This document shows positions 12,681-19,928 of a stretch of 35,893 nucleotides of DNA, one piece after another. The notes beneath the pieces were generated by a model, which saw only the letters and a program-made list of their open reading frames with translations, had not been told where the DNA came from and searched no databases. Position 1 is the stretch's first letter; the number at the start of each line of letters is the position of its first letter. Source of the DNA: a virus. The stretch covers positions 1 through 35,893 of IMG/VR virus record IMGVR_UViG_3300037487_000459, one strand, 5' to 3'. The position numbers were made by a program, and so were the translations under genes.

Positions 12681-14641
12681 TATCTTTTTTCTTTAACTAC
12701 ATTTTGTACCCAAATATGTCTGCAGAACGGATACAATGCTCCATCCTTGCCTTTCTTGCGCCACCATCCGCCACGCATTTCCCATACATTCCTATTAACT
12801 TTCATTGATATAGTTTCAATCTCTGCTCTCGAATAATACTTATTGAGTTCAATCAACGCTCTGCAGAATGGTCTGCTCCCTGCTATCAATGATGGCAATC
12901 CTGGTCGTGGTTCGTAAGAGTATAATATCTTGATGTTAGCCATGCGGCTGTCGTTGCCTTCAATAGCATTGTTGCCATCGTCAGTCAGCTTGTACTTCGT
13001 AATCTTATCATCGCCACTTGTCTTCGTTCCCTCTTTGATGTATTCATTCTCAATCAAGTATTCAATGGCTGTTTGTATCTGAGCTTCTTTCTTCTTTAAT
13101 ATCTTAGATATAGTTACAGCATCAATCAATCCATCCTTGTTGATTAGTTCGAGTATGTTCTTGTAAACAGTTTTCAGTTCATCTGTGATTGCCTCTGCGA
13201 AATTAGACTTAGTTATCGCCATTCCGCTATCGTTCACTTCTATTGTTTCTAATGTTTCAAACGCATCTTTGTTTGTTCCGCATGATTCAAACTCTGGAAT
13301 CACTTGTGCAAGTGCAGTCAGTTCATCGCTCATGTCTTGCTCTGTAAACTTGTCAGCACAGCAATCATTGAATTGATGGTGCATAGATGTTGCGATTGCC
13401 ACCTTATCTTCCTTCGGCAATGGTGGAAGTCCAACACGCTCTCTTATCTCATCAACAGTCATAACCTTAATCAAGTCCGCTGGCTCAAAGATAGAGATGG
13501 CATCAACCTCTCGTAAGTGTACTCTGCCCTCGAATCCCTTGTAAGATAGTATATCGTTCAAGAAGTTGTTTAGTCTATATTGACGAGGTTTCACATAGGT
13601 ATTCTTGAACAGCTCAAACGCTTCAATGAGTTCATTGCGTTGTCCGAGTGTTCCTGCGGTCTGCATGCCAAGTAGTATCTTACTCATGCGGTGTCCTAAG
13701 AACAACTGTTCCGATGTATCAGTCTTCAATGAAGTGAACTGCTCATGGATGTTATCAGGTGTCAATCTAACGAGCTGAGGCGCATCGTCCTTAGTTCGTG
13801 CATTGATTATAAATAGTGAGTTAGCTCTGTCAGTTCCTGTGAATGATTCTCTTGCTGCATCGTAGAATGAATCTTTCTCCTCCGCTGTTGGTTTCTGACC
13901 GAACAATGTTAAGATAGTTCCTGCGTAGAATCCACTCTTTATTCCTGTAGCATGGAAGTTAGCAATCTCCCAATCAATCTCAGCATAAGGAATCGCAGCA
14001 ATGTAAGATGGTAGCGTGTACCACTTCATCGCAGGTCGGTAGTTCCTTAATGCAAGTATCTGTTTACCTATTGGATTCGCAGCATCGAAGTCTGGAATGA
14101 AATGGAAGTTTGTGTCCTCAAGCGTTTGCTTGTTCTTTGCTCTGCTCCAATCGTTAGAATAGAACCATCCGTTCTCATCTTTACTTCTGCGTATCTTAGT
14201 GAAGTCTACATGGTAGAAATCAAAGTCTATTTTATTTTTTGCCCATACCACTTCAACATAACATGAATCTGAAATCTCAAAGTCTGCTGCAAGTTTTAAA
14301 GCAATGTCCGAGATGGTTTCTCCGTATCTGTTTACCTTGCCAAGCTCATGGATGAGCAAGCTCTTACGTTCTATATTCAATCCAACCAAGTCTATGTCTA
14401 CTCCGTTCCCTGCAATATAGTGTACCTTAGCATTGATTAACGAGTTGTGAGTGTTTGCTCTGTTGTATAGTTCTATTAAATATTGCGGATATAAATTCAC
14501 AAAGCCAGGTTCGTTGCCAAACACAATCCAATCAGTATCTTTTCTTTCAACAAAGACGGGCGGTTTATGTGTTGCAAAGTTTACAACCATCAACTCATTG
14601 TTTGGATTCAGTCCGTATATTTTTCTTTCTTCGTTTTCCAT
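12680..14641 (-). CDS. Portal protein with extra C-terminal domains
   Basis: Forms the dodecameric ring at the capsid vertex through which DNA passes. Residues 1 to about 420 have a portal layout: a NLYPQYLIELYNRANTHNSLINAKV start, YAEIDWEIANFHATGI mid-region, and a helical LGHRMSKILLGMQ...LGQRNELIEAFELF stem region with the wing beyond. At 653 aa it is long. Residues about 480-570 look like a winged helix (ILELINKDGLIDAVTISKILKK, then IEYLIENEYIKEG). The last 80 residues carry PFC and PFCRHIW motifs with two tryptophan-rich turns, reminiscent of the C-terminal end of MuF-like head proteins. I infer a fusion of portal and minor-head functions. Confidence 0.85.
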   Translation of the reverse strand: MENEERKIYGLNPNNELMVVNFATHKPPVFVERKDTDWIVFGNEPGFVNLYPQYLIELYNRANTHNSLINAKVHYIAGNGVDIDLVGLNIERKSLLIHELGKVNRYGETISDIALKLAADFEISDSCYVEVVWAKNKIDFDFYHVDFTKIRRSKDENGWFYSNDWSRAKNKQTLEDTNFHFIPDFDAANPIGKQILALRNYRPAMKWYTLPSYIAAIPYAEIDWEIANFHATGIKSGFYAGTILTLFGQKPTAEEKDSFYDAARESFTGTDRANSLFIINARTKDDAPQLVRLTPDNIHEQFTSLKTDTSEQLFLGHRMSKILLGMQTAGTLGQRNELIEAFELFKNTYVKPRQYRLNNFLNDILSYKGFEGRVHLREVDAISIFEPADLIKVMTVDEIRERVGLPPLPKEDKVAIATSMHHQFNDCCADKFTEQDMSDELTALAQVIPEFESCGTNKDAFETLETIEVNDSGMAITKSNFAEAITDELKTVYKNILELINKDGLIDAVTISKILKKKEAQIQTAIEYLIENEYIKEGTKTSGDDKITKYKLTDDGNNAIEGNDSRMANIKILYSYEPRPGLPSLIAGSRPFCRALIELNKYYSRAEIETISMKVNRNVWEMRGGWWRKKGKDGALYPFCRHIWVQNVVKEKR

Positions 14642-15045
14642 TATGGTATATTATGAACAACTAATGTGTCTGGTGTTGTTGAATTTGTTGCTGTGTCGGC
14701 TGTTGTTGTTGTAACAATGAACATCCCATCTTCAAGAAGTGTTGTTGTGTTTGCTACGGATAAGTTCGTTGGCGAAGTCTGCTCGAATACTCTGTAATAG
14801 TAATTCCCTGCGCTTACTAAATTTATCTTGCCATTGACAGCATCCTCAGCTCCTGCCGCAACTTCTTCAACACTTAACAAGTTGTATCTATAAGTGAACT
14901 GAGATGTATCGGCAGAGATGAATGTTTTTGTGATATTACTTTCAACACTTCGCATCTCGACTAAAAAGTAGGGAGCTGTGAGTGTTACTTTCTCCGTTAG
15001 AGTAAGGCACAATGTTGATGTAGTATTTTTTGCGATGTATTGCAT
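14641..15045 (-). CDS. Unknown 134-aa virion-associated protein
   Basis: A Thr-rich, beta-rich protein between the 175-aa structural protein and the portal gene. It alternates strands and turns through its length (FLVEMRSVESNITKTFI, then GNYYYRVFEQ) and has no helical core or signal peptide. Its stop shares a base with the portal start. The fold and site suggest a small virion decoration or neck protein, but no family is recognised. The upstream terminator may lower its expression relative to the capsid genes. Confidence 0.6.
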   Translation of the reverse strand: MQYIAKNTTSTLCLTLTEKVTLTAPYFLVEMRSVESNITKTFISADTSQFTYRYNLLSVEEVAAGAEDAVNGKINLVSAGNYYYRVFEQTSPTNLSVANTTTLLEDGMFIVTTTTADTATNSTTPDTLVVHNIP

Positions 15046-15056
15046 TTTTCAAAGTT

Positions 15057-15088
15057 AAAAAAAAAGCCGCATAATCAAACGCGGCTTT
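15057..15088 (-). terminator. Intrinsic terminator after the 175-aa gene
   Basis: AAAGCCGC (15063-15070) and GCGGCTTT (15081-15088) form an eight-pair stem with a ten-base loop. On the minus strand a run of nine T follows. A strong terminator between two same-strand late genes, so it is probably partial and shapes expression levels. Confidence 0.85.
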
Positions 15089-15111
15089 AAATAATATTTT
15101 ACAAAACTAAA

Positions 15112-15639
15112 TTACTGCCCTATGGATAGCGTAGCAAAACACGCTGAACTCATTGGAGTTGCTCCGAGTGGTTCGTTGCCTGTCATTGTAATCACATATC
15201 CGTTCATCTCGCCAAGTTTCTTTCCTGTCTGCGTTGCAATAGTTGATACCATTGAGCTGCGTGTAAGTCCGATAACAAAGTAACTGCCATCAACCATCTT
15301 AGCGATTGCCATCAACCTTGCTTGTACCATTGTAGCAAGTAGGTTTCTGTTCTTCGCTGACATTGAATACTGATTCCAAACAAGTGATTGAGCATAGAAT
15401 CCATTCCAAGTATCTGTTGAACCTGTGAACGCTTCTGTGTATGCTGCATTCTCTTGCTCCATGTCGAACTGCCAGAACTTAGTTGATGCGGCTTGTGTCA
15501 TTGCTGTAATCGTTCCAGATACTATTGTATAACCAGATGTCTGAGTTATATTTCCGAACTCCGTTAAATATATCTTATCAATACCAGGTATGCCATCACG
15601 ACAAGCTGTGTATCTTCCTTCAATAAATGTACATGCCAT
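15112..15639 (-). CDS. Major structural protein, probable tail tube
   Basis: A 175-aa protein next to the major capsid gene and bounded on both sides by terminators, as expected for a gene expressed at high level. It begins MACTFIEGRYTACRDGIPG and ends with GKKLGEMNGYVITMTGNEPLGA, an end common to small structural proteins of Bacteroidota phages. It is beta-rich, with no signal peptide. No other gene in the window looks like a tail tube, so by elimination I favour major tail protein. A capsid decoration protein is the alternative. Confidence 0.6.
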   Translation of the reverse strand: MACTFIEGRYTACRDGIPGIDKIYLTEFGNITQTSGYTIVSGTITAMTQAASTKFWQFDMEQENAAYTEAFTGSTDTWNGFYAQSLVWNQYSMSAKNRNLLATMVQARLMAIAKMVDGSYFVIGLTRSSMVSTIATQTGKKLGEMNGYVITMTGNEPLGATPMSSACFATLSIGQ

Positions 15640-15650
15640 ATTTTAAAATT

Positions 15651-15677
15651 TTAAAAAGGAAGTGAGTGAACACTTCC
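15651..15677 (-). terminator. Intrinsic terminator after the capsid gene
   Basis: GGAAGTG (15658-15664) and CACTTCC (15671-15677) form a seven-pair stem with a six-base loop, and five T follow on the minus strand. It lies directly after the major capsid stop, so capsid mRNA would often end here. Confidence 0.8.
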
Positions 15678-15683
15678 TTCTGA

Positions 15684-16655
15684 TTAAGTATTTTTGTATT
15701 GAACGATTTGGTCAAAGTATTTTGCATTGATTCCATAACGGAATCTAACATACATCTTTAATAAACGAGTGTTCTTGTCAAACCAAACATCGAATTGCTC
15801 TGCATCGTTCATAGACACACAACCAATCATTATGTTAGATGGAACTAAGCCAAGTATTCTATGTTGAACTGCTGTTGGTAGTGTTCCTGATTCAACAGGA
15901 TTTCCGCTGTTCAATTCTGGTAGTGCTACAATCTTAGTCAATGAACCTGGATACAAATATTCTCCTACAACATTATTATCTCCTCCCTGCATGAAGAAAT
16001 TAAAGTTGTTAAGATTCTTTAACGCTTGTAAAGACAAACGATAATCTTCTTGAGATAACCAAATCTCTGGTTGCTCTCCTAAGATAGCATTCGGCAATTT
16101 GCTAAATACAATTTCATCAAGGATTCCTAAGATAGTTCCCGATGTGATAGATGCTTGTTGAGTAGCTGCTACTGCAGTTCCGTCTGTGTCAATCAAAGAA
16201 ATCAAACCATTCAACTGCTTTAAGTAAGTTGCGTTTGTATAAGTTGTTTTCCCTTGTACTAACTGCATGCCGATATTTCTTGCGAACACAGTAGCCATAC
16301 GATCCATAATCGGTTGGAATATTTCCACTTCTTGTGAGTTAGTTTGTTTCTTTAGATACTGACTTGTGAAGTAAGTTTCTAAGTCATTTCTACACCAAGA
16401 CAATTCAACAGCCATTGCAGTTGTTGATAGTGTTACTTGCGATGGAGTTGTTACTCCAGATGAGTTGAACGCACAGTCAGTTCCTGATTGGAATGGTACT
16501 GTTTGCTCTAATTTTGGAAGTTTTTGTGTTCCAAAGATACCTTCACGAATATCAACACCTCGTCCAAATATCTTTGAACCTGTCATTGATTTAGTGATGA
16601 ATTCTCCTGCTTGTTCGTTTACCCATGTGGCTAAACTTGTCATGTCAAATGCCAT
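15684..16655 (-). CDS. Major capsid protein, HK97-like
   Basis: A 323-aa major head protein. Position after protease and scaffold, length, and fold-like features support the call: an N-terminal arm (about 1-50), a long helix near residues 108-130 (EIFQPIMDRMATVFARNIGM), a middle domain with GTILGILDEIVFSKLP, and a C-terminal segment (VWFDKNTRLLKMYVRFRYGINAKYFDQIV) typical of the final beta strands of capsid proteins that assemble without a long delta domain. The gene has its own terminator. Confidence 0.9.
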   Translation of the reverse strand: MAFDMTSLATWVNEQAGEFITKSMTGSKIFGRGVDIREGIFGTQKLPKLEQTVPFQSGTDCAFNSSGVTTPSQVTLSTTAMAVELSWCRNDLETYFTSQYLKKQTNSQEVEIFQPIMDRMATVFARNIGMQLVQGKTTYTNATYLKQLNGLISLIDTDGTAVAATQQASITSGTILGILDEIVFSKLPNAILGEQPEIWLSQEDYRLSLQALKNLNNFNFFMQGGDNNVVGEYLYPGSLTKIVALPELNSGNPVESGTLPTAVQHRILGLVPSNIMIGCVSMNDAEQFDVWFDKNTRLLKMYVRFRYGINAKYFDQIVQYKNT

Positions 16656-16689
16656 AATTTTCTTTTTTTAGTTATTATTATTAATTAAA

Positions 16690-17322
16690 TTAAATTTCGC
16701 CTGCTACTTTTCTGCGCCATGCTTCCATCTCAGCCATCTTCACTATCTTGTTCTTAGGGATAGATGTTGCTTCAACTTGCGGCATCTTTGCAAATGCTTC
16801 AAATGTATTTAGTGTGCTTTCTGCAAACTTTCTTAGTTCTTCCTTATCGGATTCTAACTTTATGATAGTTGCTTTTAGTTCGTTGTTAGATGTCATTGCT
16901 TCTTGTTTAGCCATGTTCATAGCTTCTTCAATAGCAGCGATTCTGTTTTCGCATTCAACCATGCGAGGTGTTAAGTCTTCAGCCATAGCTTGATTTGTTT
17001 GAACAATTTCTTCATCCGATGGTTCGATTGCTTCTTCTGCAATCATTTCAAGTGTAGTGATAAGTCCAGATTCAACAGTTATGTTGAAAGTCTTACCATC
17101 AACAGCAAGTTCATAAGAGCCATCTGCAACAGGAACAACAGTACCATCCGCTGCAACAACTGAAATCGGAACACCGATTGCCGCCATGTCAGCTTCAATT
17201 CTTAATACTGTTCCATCTGTTTGTGCGTAGTCTTTGAACGACTGCTTGCCTGTTATTAGCTTAATAGTAGAGGCATAGACCTCTCTAAAGTTCTCTAATA
17301 TATTTTTTCTTGTGTCTTCCAT
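16690..17322 (-). CDS. Scaffold protein, probable
   Basis: A 210-aa acidic protein between prohead protease and capsid genes. The middle (about 35-90) is a small beta-rich segment (GTVLRIEADMAAIGVPISVV, then ADGSYELAVDGKTFNI). A long coiled coil follows (about 120-170, rich in E, A, K and M), and the end is basic (KMAEMEAWRRKVAGEI), as in scaffold tails that contact capsid subunits. The mixed beta plus coiled-coil build is common in Bacteroidota phages. It could instead be a capsid-fibre or head-opening protein. Confidence 0.75.
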   Translation of the reverse strand: MEDTRKNILENFREVYASTIKLITGKQSFKDYAQTDGTVLRIEADMAAIGVPISVVAADGTVVPVADGSYELAVDGKTFNITVESGLITTLEMIAEEAIEPSDEEIVQTNQAMAEDLTPRMVECENRIAAIEEAMNMAKQEAMTSNNELKATIIKLESDKEELRKFAESTLNTFEAFAKMPQVEATSIPKNKIVKMAEMEAWRRKVAGEI

Positions 17323-17331
17323 ACAATTACA

Positions 17332-17347
17332 ATAAGGTAAAATTTAT
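17332..17347 (-). promoter_or_regulatory. Repeated leader motif before scaffold gene
   Basis: ATAAGGTAAAATTTAT on the plus strand lies 10 bases before the scaffold start at 17322. Almost the same 15 bases (one A fewer) lie 10 bases before the tail chaperone start (25327-25341). This could be a shared late expression signal or a translation leader; the sample is only two. Confidence 0.35.
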
Positions 17348-17353
17348 CAAATG

Positions 17354-17965
17354 TTATAAAACCCCTAATTTTTTTCTCAGAGTAACTAACTTTTCGTGAA
17401 GTGATTCAAGTGATTTCTCATTCGCATCTACAAGATACTTATGTTCGAAGATTCCCTCTACGCTGAATCCTTTGAACACTCCTGTCTTGATGAAGTCGTT
17501 CCACATCTCATCATTATCAACTTTGAATGAGCCGAACCATGAACCATCGGCAAGCTCGCCATATCCTGATGGTGCAATCATGCCTCGTGTCTTATCAATG
17601 AACAATGATTCAATCATGTACACTCCATCCACCTTGCGCTGTTCATCGTGCATCATATTGACATTTGAAGTGAATCCGTTGCGGAAGTATTTCTGTATAA
17701 TCTTGAAGATAGTTTCTTTGTCAAAGATGCAATAGTATTCGCCCATTGAATCGTTGCGGTATATCGGCATCCCTGCCACCATCAATGCGCCAGATACGAT
17801 TCTGCGTTCTTCGTTGCCAATAAACATCTGCTTGCGTTGCTCAGCGAATGCCATCCACTTCATGTCGATTGCAGGTGCATCCACGAATGCAACATAATCA
17901 ACACCACTCTTGTCGTTATCATCGTCATTGATAACAAGTTTATAGACAGGTAATTTCTTTTCCAT
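17354..17965 (-). CDS. Prohead protease, XkdF-like
   Basis: A 203-aa protein of the XkdF-like serine protease group (Peptidase_S78_2 type), which matures the capsid shell. Family features: YKLVINDDD and VAFVDAPAI near the start, RIVSGALMVAGMPIYRND (about 54-71), YCIFDKETI, the histidine in NVNMMHDE (about 103), LFIDKTRG, and FKGFSVEGIFEH (about 164-175), which carries the candidate catalytic serine. It is directly followed by the scaffold and capsid genes. Confidence 0.88.
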   Translation of the reverse strand: MEKKLPVYKLVINDDDNDKSGVDYVAFVDAPAIDMKWMAFAEQRKQMFIGNEERRIVSGALMVAGMPIYRNDSMGEYYCIFDKETIFKIIQKYFRNGFTSNVNMMHDEQRKVDGVYMIESLFIDKTRGMIAPSGYGELADGSWFGSFKVDNDEMWNDFIKTGVFKGFSVEGIFEHKYLVDANEKSLESLHEKLVTLRKKLGVL

Positions 17966-17968
17966 AGG

Positions 17969-19924
17969 TTATTCGATTAGTGCTTTAGTTTTTATTTTTT
18001 CGACTGTATTGTTTGCTGAATGTATATCTGTTTGTGTTACATAGACTTTTACAGGCGGAGTGTTTACTGTTCCGTTTGCGTTCAAGTTAGTTGATGTATT
18101 GTTCACTCCGTTGTTCATTCCAGACTGCGAGAATGAACCTATGTTGCCGCCTCCACTATCAGCGGATGTACTTGCTGAGCTACCGAACTGCGTTGCTTTA
18201 ATCTTAGCTATTGCCGCCATAGAACCAACAGCTGAGATGGCTGCGTATGCTGCTCCCCAAATAGGTGCTGCTGCGGCTGTAACACCTCCTGCAACTGCCG
18301 CTGTTACTCCTGCTCCGTATGCTGTGATTCCGTTTTGTATTCCTGTGATAGTTGCCATTGAGATTTGAAGTTTCTTATTGACATCAAATTGTTTTCTGAG
18401 TATGGCTTCCTCTTCTTTGCTTCCTTTTTTTACGCCGCTTAATTTATTCGTAAAATAAATGTCCGACATTGATTGCAAGCCATCATTTAGTTGCTTAGTA
18501 GATTCAAGTGCTAAATTAGTAGCCGCTAATACTGCTGCTCGTCTTTCTGATTTTTCTCTTGCAATTTCTTCTTTTGTTTTCTCAATGATAGTATCTACTT
18601 CAACAATCTTCATTGCTATAATAGCATCCGATGTTTCTTGTGCATCTTGTAATCTTCCATCGCTTTGAAGTTTTAATATCGCATCTTCTTTTCCAACAGC
18701 ATGCATGTTTGTATCAGCAATGGCTTGCAGTCTTTTCTTTTCCGCTTCTATTGCCGCTTTCTCTTTTGCCTCCGCTGCTCTTTTCGCTGCTGCTGCTGCT
18801 GCGGCATCTGCTGCTGCTGCCTCTGCTGGACTTAGTATTCCGACTGCGTTAGAAATCTTCTCAGCTTCCGTTGTTATGTCCGTTGCTAATTTAGTATAGA
18901 TGGCTGATTCTTCCGCTGCGCTAACTTTCGTCTCCGCTACTCTTTTTTTCTGGTCTTGTTGAATTTTATTAAACCCATTTGTTAAAACCTCAAAGGGATT
19001 CAAATCAAGAAATTTATCTAAGAAAGTTGTTTGGTCTTCCAATTCTGCTGTCGTTCCTTTAACTGCCGCCTCCGCTGCCTTTGCTAACAATATGTTTGCT
19101 TGTGCTTTCATGCCTTGTATTTTTATATAGGCATCGGCTTTCAGTAACATATTTTTTTCTGCAACAGCTAAGTCGTCTGTTTTACCAAGTGAATCTCCAA
19201 GAGTATCATTGTATAATTTTAATGCATCTCTTTTATCAACAACTCCCTTTCTCGCTAAGTCAAATGATATTTTTACTTTATCAACAGCAACAGTAGCATC
19301 CTCAGCTCCTTTTCTAAATTCTCCAAGTGTTTCATTGAGTGCTTTTGTTTCTTCTTGTCCTTTTGAGAAACTTTCAAAAAATTTCTTTACATCATCCCAA
19401 TATGCAACCAATGCTCCAACAGCAACGACAAGCAATCCGATGCCTGTTGCTGCTATGCCTGCCTTCATTCCTTTCAGCGCATCAACTGCTGACCTGCCGA
19501 AGTCTACTGCTACTGTCTTAGCATTCTTGAACGCATCGCCTAATCCCTCCAATCCCCTCAGTCCATCTGCGAATGCCATTGCGGCTTGTACCCTTAGCAA
19601 TGCTTGTTCCACTTCCTCAGACTTGCTTCCAAACAATGCCGCTGCTCCTGTTGCCGCTGCGAATCCACTTGCTATTGATGAACCAACCTTTGAGAACGCT
19701 TCGAACTTACCTGCTCCCATCTGAGACTTGATGGCATCGTTCAAGTCTTCAATCTCATCCTTAGTGTTGGCTAACTTCTTTAGCGTTGCTGTGTATTCCT
19801 TCGAGGATGCATCCAATCCCTCCAATGCTGTTTGAGTTTCTTTGAACTCTGCTTTGAGTTGTTTAAGTGATTTCGCACCATCATCAACATCAACATTTAC
19901 TTTTAAATTTTCTACTATTGCCAT
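17969..19924 (-). CDS. Tail tape measure protein
   Basis: A 651-aa protein that sets tail length. The first 90 residues are coiled coil (SLKQLKAEFKETQTALEGLD), then comes a small hydrophobic segment (about 154-176, AGIAATGIGLLVVAVGALVAYW), a long Ala- and Lys-rich coiled coil (about 370-490) and a Gly/Ala-rich part (about 535-580) before a low-complexity Ser/Asn tail. By the usual ratio of about 1.5 angstrom per residue, this predicts a tail close to 100 nm. Its presence with no sheath gene in view supports a siphovirus. Confidence 0.92.
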   Translation of the reverse strand: MAIVENLKVNVDVDDGAKSLKQLKAEFKETQTALEGLDASSKEYTATLKKLANTKDEIEDLNDAIKSQMGAGKFEAFSKVGSSIASGFAAATGAAALFGSKSEEVEQALLRVQAAMAFADGLRGLEGLGDAFKNAKTVAVDFGRSAVDALKGMKAGIAATGIGLLVVAVGALVAYWDDVKKFFESFSKGQEETKALNETLGEFRKGAEDATVAVDKVKISFDLARKGVVDKRDALKLYNDTLGDSLGKTDDLAVAEKNMLLKADAYIKIQGMKAQANILLAKAAEAAVKGTTAELEDQTTFLDKFLDLNPFEVLTNGFNKIQQDQKKRVAETKVSAAEESAIYTKLATDITTEAEKISNAVGILSPAEAAAADAAAAAAAKRAAEAKEKAAIEAEKKRLQAIADTNMHAVGKEDAILKLQSDGRLQDAQETSDAIIAMKIVEVDTIIEKTKEEIAREKSERRAAVLAATNLALESTKQLNDGLQSMSDIYFTNKLSGVKKGSKEEEAILRKQFDVNKKLQISMATITGIQNGITAYGAGVTAAVAGGVTAAAAPIWGAAYAAISAVGSMAAIAKIKATQFGSSASTSADSGGGNIGSFSQSGMNNGVNNTSTNLNANGTVNTPPVKVYVTQTDIHSANNTVEKIKTKALIE

Positions 19925-19928
19925 TGCT

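Noticed and set aside
19209-19724. 171-aa plus-strand ORF within the tape measure gene
   Set aside because: Antisense to an Ala-rich coiled coil; the composition mirrors the real gene.
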